Positions 42,389 through 54,465 of a stretch of DNA of 64,000 nt are shown in pieces. Source of the DNA: Clarkia xantiana subsp. parviflora (Eukaryota > Streptophyta > Magnoliopsida > Myrtales > Onagraceae). The stretch is taken from assembly GCA_036873135.1 (NCBI GenBank), contig JAPTYO010000007.1:61552383-61616382 (forward strand), written 5' to 3'. Below the pieces are notes generated by a model. It was given only the letters and a program-made list of their open reading frames with translations. It had not been told where the DNA came from and did not search any database. The translations under genes were made by a program, and so were the position numbers. The number at the start of each line of letters is the position of its first letter. Position 1 is the stretch's first letter.

Positions 42389-45300
42389 ATGGTCGGTGGT
42401 GGCAAGAAGAAGCAAGTTCAGGCTGGCAGTTCTCGTCCCGCAGGAACTGTGAACTCCCCGTTGCCAGAACGCGTTGCTGAACAAGGTGAGAACCCTGCTT
42501 TCTCCCAGACAGGGGGGCAAGGTGATGGCTATGAGGTCTCAGTCCGAGACGCTGAGACGAACAGGCAGGATGTCCCGCGTAGGGAGGAAGATGAGGCTCC
42601 CCCAAACCCGGTGGGCCATGGAAGAGAAGGAGTTCCGCGAAGGGAAGAAGGGTCGTCTTCGAACTCGGAGTTGGCCAAGGCAGTAGCGGAGGCTATGCCC
42701 ATGTTCTTGGCCGCCATGGAGGCCTTGCTGGATAAGAGAGAGGCCACCAGGAGAGCGGAGGAGTTGCCTCCGCGAGAAGAACTACCACCACCTCCGCCGA
42801 GGGTTGACCCCGAGGAACAGGAGGTTCCGCCCAGGAGCAAGGGTAAGGAACCAGCACACCCGGAGAAGTTCGTGGTTGACGGCCCGGGTCCGGTGCAAAA
42901 TAGGACCATTCCCCTGAATGGCCCCATCACCCCCGATCAGGTGGTGAAGATCGTTAGCATCTGCATGGGTGATCAAAAGCAGATGACATCGGAGTTAAGG
43001 GATCGGTCCAGCCATCCTTTCGTGCCGCTGCTAATCGATACCGTCGCCCCGCTTGGGCTAGGTATTCCGACCATCAAGGAGTACGATGGTGAAGGGGACC
43101 CAGTTCGCCATGTGCAGAGGCATGTCCAGGCCTGTATGGGACGAACATCGAACGATGACCTCATATGCTCATTGTTCCCGATAACCCTGGGAGAAAGGGC
43201 CATGACTTGGTTCTTCAGCCTCCCGCCAGGATGCATTACGTGCTGGGCGGACATGCACGACCGCTTCATCAAGCAGTATCAAGGTCGAAGGCGTCTTCTG
43301 AAGAGCGTGAGATCCCTGACTCAGGTGGTGCAGAGGCCCGACGAATCGTTGGCATACTACTACCAGCGATTCACTGCTAGTGCCGCGGAGATTGATGAAG
43401 AAATTTCGGAGGGAGAAATAATACGTACTTTCCTGCGGAACTTGAGCGCTCCGTACGGTTCCGACCTAATGCATAGCGTAGCCGCGAAGGCTGTGTGGAG
43501 TATGGAGGCCCTGCAGGCGAGGGTGAAACAGCAAATCGACGTCCATGATTCGAAGATTGCTACTGGAGAACTCGATCCCCCGAAGTCGGGAAGAGGAAAG
43601 CCATCGTCCAGGCTGTCGGACGATCGCAAAGGGAGCGACAAGTCGGAGGGAAGTAGGAACCGTGGTCGTCCCGATAAAAGAGAAGACAAGCGTCCTCCGA
43701 GGAAGGACAACCGAGAAGGTCGGGCCGTTCCCATCAATAGCTCGATGACCTCTGTGTTAGCTGTGATGGACAGACAGGGTCTCGCTCGATACCCCCCGAG
43801 AAAAGAAGGCGAATTCCTAGGAGGCCGTCCTGACCGTTACTGTCGCTACCATCGAGCCAATGGTCACGACACTGAGAACTGTCGGGAGCTGAAGAAGGAG
43901 ATTGAAAAGCTGATCCAGAAGGGAAAGCATAAAGAGTTCGTCGGTAAGGGTCGGTGCCGATCCCGTTCCAGAAGTCGGTCACGATCCCGTTCCAAGTCCC
44001 GCGACCGATCCCCGAAGAAGAAGAAGGTCGAACATGAGGCCTCGGGTTCAGGTGCCCGTAAGGAGAGGCGCGGAACTATCAACGTCATCCATGGAGGAAT
44101 GGCGGCGGGAGGAGATACCTCTGCTTCTCGGGAGAACTACGCCTCCCGCATATCTGCCGCGGTGGTGCTAGGCAAAAGGTCCCGGTCGTGGACCCTAAAG
44201 GAGGAAATGGTAATTTCGTTCTCGAAGGAGGATCTAGTGGGCGTAGAGAGCCCTCACGACGATGCCTTGGTCGTGACCCTGGACGTGGACGGATTCGAGA
44301 TGAAGCGGATCCTTATAGACGGAGGGAGCTCCTCCGATATTCTTTTCATGGACGCTCTGGAAGCCATGGGAAAGACGAAGAAGGACCTGACGCAGGTGGA
44401 CTTCCCGATGGTGGGATTCTCTGGTTCCACCTCCTACCCGCTGGGAATGATTACCTTACCGGTGGAGTTTGGTAGTGGCTGGAAAATGGAGAAGCGAAAC
44501 GTGGATTTCGTTGTCGTGGAGTCTGCAGGGGCATACAACGCAATCATCGGGAGGACAACCATCAACCCTCTCATGGCAGTCGCCTCGACGGTCCACCAGA
44601 AGATGAAGTTTCCGACGGACAACGGGGTCGGAGAGGTCAAGGGTGACCAAGTGGCATCGCGGAAATGCTACGTTAACGCCACCCGACGGAGAAGAAGGGA
44701 GGCCATGACAGTCCTTCAGACTGACGTTGATCCTCGAGAGGAGTATGGGCGCCCCGCCCCCATGGAGGATTTGAAGGAAGTAGAGATCGATGGACCTCAG
44801 AGGAAGGTGAAGATCGGCTCTGCTTTATCGGAGGAAAGAGCCCGAGAGTTGATCGAGCTTTTGAAGGAGTTTAAGGAGCTGTTTGCCTGGTCCCCGAGTA
44901 ATATGCCAGGAATCAGCCCCGATGTGATAGTGCACGAGCTGAAGATAGACCCCGCAATCAAGCCTATCGCGCAGAGGAGGCGTCCGATGGGCGCGGACAA
45001 GAGTATCGCGATCCAGCAAGAGGTGGGCAGACTACTCGATGCTGGACTCATCAAGGAGCTCCGATTCCAGACTTGGGTGGCTAACCCGGTGCTGGTGCGA
45101 AAGAGTAACAGAAAGTGGCGGATGTGTGTCGACTTCCGTGACCTGAACAAAGGCTGCCCGAAGGACTGCTACCCTCTTCCGAGGATTGACCAGCTGGTGG
45201 ATGCCACATCGGGACATGAGCTGCTGAGCTTCATGGATGCCTACTCCGGGTACAATCAGATTAAGATGGCGAAAGAGGATGCCCCCCCCCCCCCACAGCT
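42389..45300 (+). pseudogene. gag-pol: gag, protease and first half of RT of element C
   Basis: ATG 42389 (MVGGGKKK) is chosen because A's earlier ATG is ATA here. The frame is open for ~970 codons with no gag/pol boundary. Gag domain ~174-390 (GERAMTWFFSLP at ~268); CX2HX4HX4C knuckle ~485-498; Arg/Ser-rich tail ~522-545 followed by KKKK; pre-protease INVIHGG; protease IDGGSSSDIL at ~643; RT from ~850 with NPVLVRK, MCVDFRDLN and SFMDAYSGYNQIKMA. A 13-C run at 45282-45294 replaces the short C tract of A and D and adds five bases, ending the frame inside RT. It is either a real mutation or a homopolymer error. Confidence 0.92.
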
Positions 45301-46366
45301 TTTTACGCTGACAGTGACGTCTACCATTACGATGTGATGCCCTTCGGATTGATCAATGCCGGAGCAACTTACCAGCGGATGGTGAACAAGTTGTTCGGGG
45401 ACATGCTGGGGAAAACCATGGAGGCATATGTGGACGACATGCTGGTGAAGTCCCGACAGGCAGGAGACCATGTCCAGAATTTGGCGGCGGCATTTGAGAG
45501 GATGAAGTTCCATCAGGTTCGGCTGAACCCCGACAAATGTGCTTTCTGGGTAAACTCAGGGAAGTTCCTAGGGTTCATGGTGAGCCAGAGAGGAATCGAG
45601 GTGAACCCTGAGAAGTTGCGAGCAATCGAAGAGATGCAGTCCCCGAGGACTCATCGGGAGGTCCAGGTGCTGAATGGCCGGTTGGCCGCGATGAATCGCT
45701 TCCTATCCAAGGCGAGTGATCGAGCTATGCCATTTTTTGAGGTGCTGAGGGCCAACAAGAAGTTCGAATGGACCGACAAGTGCGAGGAGGCGTTCCAGGC
45801 ACTCAAGCAGCACCTCCGTACCCTTCCGCCGTTGGCGAAACCAGTTCCAGGCGAGCCGCTCTATCTCTATTTGGCTGTTTCTGATGTGGCTGTTAGTTCT
45901 GTTTTGATTAAAATTGTCAAGGGCAACCAAGTGCCTATCTATTATGTAAGCAAGGCGTTTGCCAAGTCTGAAATAAACTATCCCGCTATTGAGAAGTATC
46001 TCTTCGCGTTGATTATTGCCGCTCGAAAACTGCGACCTTACTTCCATGCCCATGAAGTCACGGTACTGACTAATCAGCCTTTGAAACACTTTTTGAACCG
46101 ACCGGAGGCGTCGGGGAGATTGGTGAAATGGGCCATCGAGTTGACGGAGTTCCGCATTCATTTTGCTCCGAGAACCGCTATTAAGGGCCAGGCATTGGCA
46201 GATTTTATAGCTGAGTCTACGGCACCCGATCTGGAAGTAACGGGTCCCGCAGAGGGGGCAACCATGGAGGAAGTCCCGACAACAGAACAGCAGCCAGAAC
46301 AGCCAAATGAGGAGAATACTTGGGAGATGTACACTGATGGTTCATCGAGTGTAGAAGGCTCGGGGC
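45301..46366 (+). pseudogene. pol: second half of RT and Ty3 RNase H of element C
   Basis: Continues in a shifted frame: MPFGLINAGATYQRM, YVDDMLVKS (~45428), GFMVSQRGIEVNPEK, then the thumb and a full-length Ty3 RNase H (45855-46215: YYVSKAF, YFHAHEVTVLTNQPL, KGQALADFIAEST). The first catalytic position of that RNase H reads LAVS where Ty3 enzymes have TDAS, so it is probably inactive. The archaeal-type RNase H begins with MYTDGSSS at ~46327. A single G missing near 46364 (GSG-AGF) shifts the frame. Confidence 0.9.
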
Positions 46367-48050
46367 AGGATTCGTATTGATACCGCCCGGTGGAGGCGAG
46401 CCCCTGCGATATGCCTTGGCGTTGACATTCAAAGCCACCAACAACGAAGCGGAGTATGAGGCTCTCATCACAGGCCTTAAGATTGCCAAGGGTACGGGGG
46501 TTGACCATTTAAAGGTGAAATGCGACGCTAGCTTGGTTGTAAATCAAGTCCAGGGGAACTATGAAGCTAAGAACCCGACAATGAAGAAATATTTGCATGA
46601 GGTGCAGACTTTGAAGGGAAGCTTCAAAAGCTTTAATATCGAGGCGATCCCGAGGGAAGAGAACGCGGAAGCAGATGCCTTGAGCAAGTTTGCCCTGGGA
46701 GTGGCCCCCGAGGAGAATCGGAAGGTGCATTTCCTAGAGAAGGTGATTATCTCAAACATTGATCCGGCGGAGATCTGTGCTATTGAGACAGGATCGGAGA
46801 AAGAAGAGAAGTCCACTTGGATGACCCCGATGGTTACGTACCTAACTACGGGGGTACTCCCCGATGACAAAGTGGCAGCTGTCAGGTTACGGCGAATTGC
46901 GGACAACTATGCAATGGTGGACAACCAGTTGTACAAAAAAGGGTACGTAAAGCCTTTTCTAAAATGCGTAGCAGAGCCTGACACAAATCGGATCCTGAGG
47001 GAGTTACATGAAGGAGTCACGGCCTGCCATGAAGGAGCCCGATCTCTGGTAAGGAAGGCATTAAACCTAGGCTACTATTGGCCCTCGATGAACAAAGAAG
47101 CGACCGCGATGGTCCGATCCTGTGATGCATGCCAGAGGTACGCCCCAAATATCGTGGCTCCCGCCGCGGACCTAATGCCCATCAGGAGTGCATGGCCCTT
47201 CGCGCAATGGGGAATTGACTTGGTGGGACCACTTCCCCAAGCGAGAGGTCAGTGTAAGTACTTACTCGTGGCTATCGACTACTTCTCAAAGTGGATAGAG
47301 TCTAAAGCATTGGCTAGAACGACGGGGCAGCAGGTCCTCAAGTTCTTTAAGACTCAGATCATATCCCGGTACGGGGTCCCGCGAGTGTTGATCAGCGACA
47401 ACGGCCCTCCGTTCAATGGGGCTCAGTTGAAGGAGTACCTGGAAGAATTAAACATTGAGCATCGGACTGCTTCAGTCCGCCACGCTCAGACCAATGGCCA
47501 GGTAGAGTCAGCCAACAAGATCGTGATGGATGGCTTGAAGAAGAGAGTCTACGCCTTGCAAGGCCATTGGCTGGATGAGCTCGAGAATGTGCTATGGGCT
47601 GTGAGAACGACACCCAAGCAATCAACAGGAGAAACTCCGTTTGGCCTGGTTTATGGCACGGAGGCAGTCGCTCCCGTGGAGATAGCGGTGGCGTCCCACC
47701 GCGCGAAATATTACGAGCCTCTGACAAATGAGGAAATGAGACGTCTGGACTTGGACCTACTCGAGGAGAAGAGATGGGAGGCTGATGAAGTCCAGGCCCG
47801 AATGTGTCTGGCAACAGCCCGATATTATAATCGGCGTGTCAGGTCCCGACAATTCTTCGTGGGAGAACTTGTCTGGCGGAGGAATGAGTTTGTTCATCAA
47901 GATCGAATCAACAAGCTGTCACCAAAATGGGAAGGACCTTACAAGATCGTAGGGATGCCAGTGCCCAATGCATACAAGTTAGAGGATCTCGAAGGCAAGA
48001 CGTTGAAGCATTCCTTCAGTGGCGAACACTTGAAGAAGTATCACGTTTGA
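46367..48050 (+). pseudogene. pol: archaeal-type RNase H (rest) and integrase of element C
   Basis: Open for ~560 codons. RNase H continues with TNNEAEYEALITGL (Glu), VKCDASLVVNQVQG (Asp) and ADALSKFA (Asp), so its catalytic residues look complete. Integrase: H2C2 module (HEGVTACHEG … CDACQ), GIDLVGP (~47212), ISDNGP (~47392), GQVESANK (~47500), then KWEGPYK and a short C-terminus ending LKKYHV. No chromodomain, as expected for Tat-type elements. The frame itself is intact; it is separated from the upstream part by the one-base loss. Confidence 0.92.
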
Positions 48051-48159
48051 TATTAAGCCGCCGTGAAGGGCGCAAATTGTCTATCGATAAGATCCGATGT
48101 AAGCCTATTTTGAGTTATTTATGAATAAAGAAATTGCCTTCCGATCAAATTGCTTTCAA

Positions 48160-48540
48160 ATTTATTCTAACTGTTAGTAAGACGTCCTGAGTGACCCGAC
48201 AAAAGCCTTCCGAGGTACGATGAAAGCCCCGCAGGGGATGCGTAAGTCGTCTATATGACGCGGCCAAAAGCCTTAACAGGTACGGACAAAAGCCCTACGG
48301 GGTACACGTAAGTCGTCTATATGATGCAACCAAAAGCCTAGGTACGAAAAGGCCCTGATGGGTCCGCGTAAGTCGTCTATATGATGCGGCCAAAAGCCTT
48401 AACGGGTACGGAAAAGCCTTAACAGGTCCGCGAAAGTCATCTATATGATGCGGCAAAAAGCCTTAAAAGGTACGATTAAGTCGTCCGGTAGAGACGCAGT
48501 AAAAGCCCTAAGGGGTATGAAAACGGCCTTAAAAGGCATG
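48160..48540 (+). repeat. C array 1: ~60-bp units (GTAAGTCGTCTATATGATGCGGCCAAAAGCC)
   Basis: About six diverged units containing cgtaagtcgtctatatgatg and caaaagcctta-gggtacg. Located just after integrase. Confidence 0.85.
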
Positions 48541-48745
48541 GACGAGAAACCTTAAGTGGTGAAGTCCCGATTTTGGACGAGAAGCCTTAAGTGGTGAAGT
48601 CCTGGTTTTGGACGAGAAGCCTTAAGTGGTAAAGTCCCGATTTTGGACAAGAAGCCTTAAGTGGTGAAGTCCTGGTTTTGGACGAGAAGCCTTAAGTGGT
48701 AAAGTCCCGATTTTGGATGAGAAACCTTAAGTGGTGAAGTCTCGA
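48541..48745 (+). repeat. C array 2: six ~34-bp units (GAGAAGCCTTAAGTGGTGAAGTC)
   Basis: Unit gagaagccttaagtggtgaa / gtcccgattttggac, with two alternating variants (cccga / cctgg). It shares the GCCTTAAGTGGTG core with the A array although unit length and the remainder differ. Confidence 0.9.
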
Positions 48746-48954
48746 GTAAAGCGTCGGAGGGACGTATGAAGTCATTTTAATGGCGCATCGGAACGTTCTG
48801 AGTAACGACTTTAAAGCCGCTTTAGTTAAAGTGCAAACGAATATCGATGCCAAAACAGATGGAAAGAAAACTACTTATATAAGGGCCAGAAGGCCAAAGA
48901 GGTTCGATACAAGAGACAAAGGAGAAAGACAACAAGGACTAAGAGATGTAAGCA

Positions 48955-51686
48955 TTAAGCTTGGTCCTTGTGGGAAGGTGGATCCTCAGCAGCATCGGAG
49001 GGAACGGAGTTCGGAGGGACCTGGGCGGAAGGCTCCGCAGCTGGCGGAGTCGGGTCCACGGCAGCGGCCTCTTCACTCTCCGCGGGGAGGTTGAAGTATT
49101 TCTCCGCGAAGGGGGCGAGGGTCTCGGACTTCTTGAAGTCAATGGAATCCTCGTATGCTGTGTAGAGCTCTTCGACAGCATTGAACAGAACGTTCTCCAC
49201 CTCGGACTTACAGAACTCTACAGCAGCCACCTTGAATTCTTCAGAGTCCCGATACTCCTCGAGGCCCCGCTGGCGGCCCTCCTCGAAGCCCCGCTGGTGG
49301 CCCTCCTCGAGGCCCTGAGCCTTGGCTTCAGCCAGCTTGGCAGAGAACTCAGCCCTCTCTGCCTCAAACTTTGCCTTAGCCTCCGCGAGGAGATCCGCGA
49401 AGACGTTTTTCTCATGAATGAGCTGCTTCTTCTCCTCCTCATTCCGCTGCTGGTCCGCCTGGACCATCTTCCGCTCCCGACGCATGACAGCCTCATGATC
49501 GTGAACCTTCTTGAGCAGGTTGGAGGACAAATCATCGAGGAGAGCCTTCTCCTTGGCCATCTTGTTCTTGGCCGCTACAGCCTCGTCGAGTTCTACCTGA
49601 AGCTTGGCTAAAGCATCAGGGTTCGACTGGGCCTCCGCCGCCTCCAAAGCACCCTTCAGGGCCAGGATAAGGCCGAAGCAGCGTTGTTGGTTCGCGGTGT
49701 CCTAAAAGAAGGAAAGGAAAAGATCAAGACATAAGCAATCGAAGATAAGAGTAATGAAGAAAACGAAACAAGGATAGAAGTTTCACCTCCATCCGACGAA
49801 TGGCCATGTCGCGGATCTCCCCCTCAAGGTCCTCCCGCGCAAAGGACAGGGGCCGCCTCAAGGCTGGAGGAACGGACCCCGCCAGCAGATGCAGGGCCAG
49901 TCCAGGATCAAGCTCTCCCCGTCGAAGTGGAATCCCTCGGAGAGACTCGATCGGGTTCCAAGGCATCATCCCCTCATCGGGGGTGAAAACCTTGTAAAGG
50001 TTTTCATCCACGGAGAGAGGGGGGATGACCCCGGAACTTTCAGCCGGAGGAGCCACCTCAGCTGGTGGCTCAGGAGTCGGAGTGCGAAAAACAGGAGGAG
50101 GACTTCGGGACACGTCCCTCACAGCAGGCCCCACGTTCCTTGACCTCGATCTGCCGCGGGGAAGCAAGCCCCCTTCATCAGGCTCCTCGACAGAAGGGGA
50201 AGCCTCCAAATTGGTCACCTGGCGGAACTGAGCTCCCTCCGGGACGTCCTCCAGTATCAGTTCTTGCGGAGCTGCAGTCTCCGCTGGAATGATAGCCTCC
50301 GTTGGAGCAGGAATCTCCAAGGGACCTGCGGTGGCGGGACGAATAAAGTTAGGAAGAGTACCTTCAGGGCACCAGATGATTTGACGATCGAAATGTCTAT
50401 TCTTCCCAAGGACGTTGTAATATCCTGCCTCAAGAACGTGGGGAATTTCTCCTCGAAGGATGTACTTGATCTCTTGAACCCGTGTTTTCCGATCAGCGGG
50501 GATAAACTCCTTGGGGACTAATTTTTTATATTGTTTAATTGCACGACGAACGCGCTTACCTTCCTCGGCGGTAGTGACCCCGAAGGCTTGGTCGATCTCC
50601 TCCCTCCTGGCCTTCTTGGCCCCGACTTGTTCTTCGGTCGGAGGAGCAGCAGATAGAGGAGTGGAAGAAGAAGCGCCTTTCTTCACCAACTTCCGCTTCC
50701 GCTTGGAGCCACTCTGGACGGCATCAGTCTCGCCCTGCTTCAGAAGGAGATGAGTCAACAGAGAAGCCTTCTTGGCTGCAAAGGTAAAAATAAGATAGTT
50801 AGAAATATTACCCAGATGACTAAATCTTTGGAAACAGAGTCAAGGAGTCGGACTCCGATAGTAATCAGGTTCTTCTCCTGGAGCTTGTTGGCATCGAGGG
50901 GTATGAAGTTGTCTCCCCAGCGATAAAGTTGAACCATCTGGAGGGTGTTGAGATCATCCTCGGTGTAGTCTTGGAGCTTGGGGGCAGGGTCCGCCACGAC
51001 CTCCCATCGAGGCCAGGGAACAGAGCTATGCTGGACGAAGAAGTAGTACTTCTTCCATCCGCTGTTGTCGGATCCTGAGTCACGGATTAGCATCCGATCC
51101 TTGTGGAACTTCCAAGTTTCGCTATCCCAGCCGAAACGTGAAAGTTGCTCCTTTGTCCACTTGGGGAGTCGAGGAGAGAAGGAGCAGACACCAGCTTTGT
51201 TGCACTTCATGCCGTAGAAAGTGCGGAACAGCAGAAGACTATACTTCCACTGCTGGCGGTGGCATAAGAGTTGGAAGGCATTCCACACGCGGATGGCGTG
51301 TGGAGAGAAGGTACAGGGATGCGTTTTGTAGAAGTTGCACATCTCCACCATGTTCCCACAGAAGGGGAACCGAATCCCCGCGCTTATTTGCCCAGCGGAG
51401 ACGAACACTTCCCCTGCCCGAGGATGTGTAATGATGTGTTTCCTCCTGACAGCGGACTGGGACTCATACGGGAAACGAGGTTCCCAATCAGAGGTAATAC
51501 ACCCCTCTCTAAGGGCAACCTCATATGTAGCCTCCGAGATCTCATTGACAGCGAACTCGAAGGTGAAGGGAGTCCTAGCCTCAGAACTAGCTTCGTCTAA
51601 AACGATTGCAAACGAAAGGATTTGAGAAAGGAAGAATAAACAGCAAGTAAATCATGAAAACTTAGAAGAAAGTCCTTACCAGACAT
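48955..51686 (-). CDS. antisense accessory gene of element C (four exons)
   Basis: Exons 51686-51680, 51596-50812, 50775-49787 and 49701-48955. Joins 1-2 and 3-4 keep frame exactly (MSDEASSEART…; …RRME/DTANQQRC…). Join 2-3 needs either the acceptor six bases further on (CCAAG) or a one-base change. The product would be ~840 residues. The N-terminal ~260 residues (FPFCGNMVEMCNFY, AFQLLCHRQQW, FSPRLPKWTKEQ, WKKYYFFV) recall the family annotated as putative plant gypsy-type transposon protein. The middle is Pro/Ser-rich with GRSRSRN. The C-terminal ~230 residues are a Lys/Glu/Ala coiled coil with EGHQRGFEEGRQRG repeats and an acidic tail. A TATAAAAG box lies upstream. Function unknown; antisense genes here are known in Tat-type elements. 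Confidence 0.75.
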
Positions 51687-51841
51687 GATCGGTGGTCGAA
51701 GAAGTAAGGTAAAGGAAGATCGGAAGGGTTGAAGGCCTTGGATCACTTGAACACCAGGAGGAGCTTGAAGAGGAAACTTTGGATGCAAAGATGGCTGAAA
51801 TCGAGAGAATGCAGAAGAAGACAATAGTACCAGGGTTTTGG

Positions 51842-51849
51842 CTTTTATA
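51842..51849 (-). promoter_or_regulatory. TATA box for the antisense gene of C
   Basis: TATAAAAG on the minus strand ~155 bp upstream of the first ATG of the spliced gene, within otherwise ordinary sequence, suggesting an own promoter independent of the LTR. Confidence 0.5.
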
Positions 51850-52369
51850 AGCAAAAGGATAATTGGGGAGACTCAATCTTGACCATTGAAGATGAAACGA
51901 TTCAATCACAATCGTTGAAACTATGGAGACGGTACGGAGGAGACATCTGGATAGGCTTGATCTGCACCGTTGAAGAGGAAACGACACGATCTTAATCGCC
52001 GAGATCATAGGCACGGAAGGGACGTGCGTGACGTCACAGCTGCTTTTTCAGAAAATAACAGTCACGCTGGTTCAGGCGTCGTTCCTTTATCCCTAGGCAT
52101 TTAATGCTACAGTAACTGAGAAGTCCCCTCGGATTTGGCAACTGCCCGTGGGGCCCGGTGGGCCCAAGGCAATCATGAGTAAGAGACTCTGTTACGCAAC
52201 GATCACACGCAAGGCAGAAACCCCCGACGGTGGCATCGGGAGGTACGAAGACAAAGGCCTCCCACGGCGGTATCGGAAGGCGTGAAAGCGAAAACCTTCG
52301 ACAAAGAGGTCAAAAGATCTGGACTGAAAGACATGACGAACTAAAAGTCCCCCATGTCTTGGGGGCAAA
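51850..52369 (+). other. region between antisense promoter and 3' LTR of C, with polypurine tract
   Basis: No gene. Two related blocks (gattcaatcacaatcgttga and cacgatcttaatcgccgaga) near 51900-52010 form a diverged duplication. The segment ends catgtcttgggggcaaa (52353-52369), the polypurine tract. Confidence 0.6.
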
Positions 52370-53131
52370 TGATGGATTCCGATGTAATCGTTAGACCCGT
52401 TAACAGCCAATGGACGGCGAATAGGTCCAGTAGGCCTCGTGAAAAGCCTGGAAGGCCCAGAGGCCCAGCACGAAGGGTCCCGACTTTAGCGGTCCCGATG
52501 TATGAGCTGAATGCTCCCGATGAGAAGCCTCTGAGTAGGCCCCGATATGCCTTAGTAAAGGCCCCGATAATAAAGCCCCGCAGAGGCTGGACCTGTCCCG
52601 TAGAGACTGAAGGTCCTGGGTGGTGACATAGAATGAGACAACTCTGAAGTCCCCGACAGGAGTCGAGACTTGTGATCAGAGGATAAGACCGAGAAACCCG
52701 CCTACTAGATAAGAGTAGTGGGAAGACGGTTAGAATACAGATAAACTCCCCGTGATACGCAGGGCGTGCCCGAGATACGCGGAGTACGGGTAAGATACGC
52801 GGAGCGTGGGGCGAGATATATGGAATCCCAGCCGGAATATACGGAACCGTGGCGAGATACACGGAATCATGGGCACAACGGCCAAGCATGGTCACAGGTA
52901 ACTGGGCACCTCCTCCTCCTATATAAGGGAGGAAGTTACCCCAGAAAACGCAGACTATCTAATACGAACTTAGACTCTTTGCTTACCACCCATTGATCAC
53001 CATACTCATTTAAGCATCGGAGAGGGATTCTGGGTCACCACCCAGGTCATCCCCTTTTGCAGGATTACGCGGAGCCCAGGAGTCCAAGCTTTCCGTCAAG
53101 GACGTAACGGAGCTTCGCCCGTGATCCAACA
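52370..53131 (+). repeat. 3' LTR of element C
   Basis: 762 bp, TGATGGATTCC…CCAACA, nearly identical to the left copy; most differences are G/A or C/T. Confidence 0.93.
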
Positions 53132-53136
53132 AGGAT

Positions 53137-54465
53137 GACCGATAAAGAATCAACCAGAAGTGTCAAGGTGGAGGTTGGAGAAGACTGAGTCAAGAAGCGA
53201 CCAGAATCGGGATCGAGCAGCCGGATCGGAGGTGTTTCTGGTGCTGTCGAGAGATTGGACGAAGAGGACGAGGGCGAGGGCTGTGTTATCATTAACAACA
53301 ATAACAACATAATATTTATAAAATGAGAAAATTGATAAAATAAAGTAACCAAGCTAAGGATATTATCCAGTATTGACGATGGCTTCTCAAAACATCTTGT
53401 ATTATTTCTTTGTGAATTTGTTGTCGATTTTTTTGCCCCCCTTCATTACATATAAGCTGATCAGCTATATATATACTAACCTAGGTAACTAGGGTTTAAG
53501 TCTAACTAGGAAGTAAATATTGCTTATTTATTCCCATAATAAATACCAAAATTTAGTCTAATTAGAAAATCAATTATACTGATTCATTCTCTTAATAAAT
53601 AATAAATATTCTTAATAATAAATACATATAATATCCTAATATACGCTGGAGCATTCCCAGAAACTTCACGACTTGCCACATTTAGATGCTTCCTCATTTC
53701 AGCGCGCCACACGGCACGCGTGTCGCGTGTGGTCCAAAATTAGTTGTTTACAGTTTGCCCCTATTTGGGCGGATTCCTGTAGAACACGTTCGAGGGGATT
53801 TATCCAAAGACGAGTAAACACTAATTTTGGTTGGAAAGTATATGTTCTTTTGAGTCTTCAGATCTTCAAGGGAACTCCTGGCTTATTTCGGACGGTGCGA
53901 AAGAAAACCTCCATTGGTAGTGCAGAATGTAGAGCCTCCACAGCAATGCGGTAAATAAGAGTCTCCAGTGGCGGTGCGGAAAAGTAAAGCCTCGATCGGC
54001 GGTGTCCCTGTTGACGGTGCTTCTTTTGGCGGTGTGTAAAACTAAAGCCTCCAGTGGCGTGCAGTAACGAAAAGCCTCCAGCGGTGTTCGAAAAAGAAAA
54101 GCCTCCAGTGGCGTGACATAAAGTAAAATCTTGATAGATGATGCCTCCAGTGGCGAGGGATAACGAAAAGCCTCCAGTGGCGTGCATTAAAAAAAAAAGC
54201 CTCAATTGACGATTCCTCCAGTGGCGAGCGACAAGGAAAAGCCTCCAGTGCGTGCAATAAAGTAAAATCTTGATAGGTGATGCCTCCAGTGGCGAGCGAC
54301 AACGAAAAGCCTCCAGTGGCGTTTTTCGTAGAAGAGCCTCAAGTGGCGTCCGTTAGAGAAGAGCCTCTAGTGGCGTCCGTCGGAGAAGAGCCTCTAGTGG
54401 CGTCCGTTGGAGAAGAGCCTCTAGTGGCGTCCCCCGGAGAAGAGCCTCTAGTGGCGGAATGAAAA
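53137..54465. repeat. repeat G2, right part
   Basis: Continues the G2 sequence after C. 53600-53900 matches 28700-28990 of G1 (aatatcctaatatacgctgg, cacgcgtgtcgcg, gcttatttcggacggtgcga). A TATA-like ctatatatatac is near 53470. The tail 53930-54460 is an array of aagcctccagtggcgtgc and gaagagcctctagtggcgtc units. No left inverted arm is found, unlike G1. Confidence 0.65.

Larger units (their letters stand above)
41572..53131 (+). mobile_element. full-length Tat-type gypsy element C with antisense gene
   Basis: 11,560 bp: two 762-bp LTRs differing at about seven or eight sites, primer-binding site, gag-pol, two tandem arrays, a spliced gene on the opposite strand, polypurine tract, and the aggat duplication. 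Young insertion. Gag-pol is interrupted only by a poly-C expansion and one single-base loss. Confidence 0.95.

Noticed and set aside
42529..42930. Minus-strand open frames opposite gag and pol of A, C and D
   Set aside because: They mirror codon bias of the real plus-strand frame and have no splice or start support; unlike the antisense gene they overlap known coding domains.
49218..49535. Arg/Ser-rich minus frame in the antisense gene region
   Set aside because: Alternative frame of the last exon; the coiled-coil frame joins correctly to the upstream exon and this one does not.
48961..49611. Plus-strand 216-codon frame opposite the last antisense exon
   Set aside because: Shadow of the Glu/Lys-rich coiled-coil exon on the minus strand (complement gives Leu/Ser-rich peptide).
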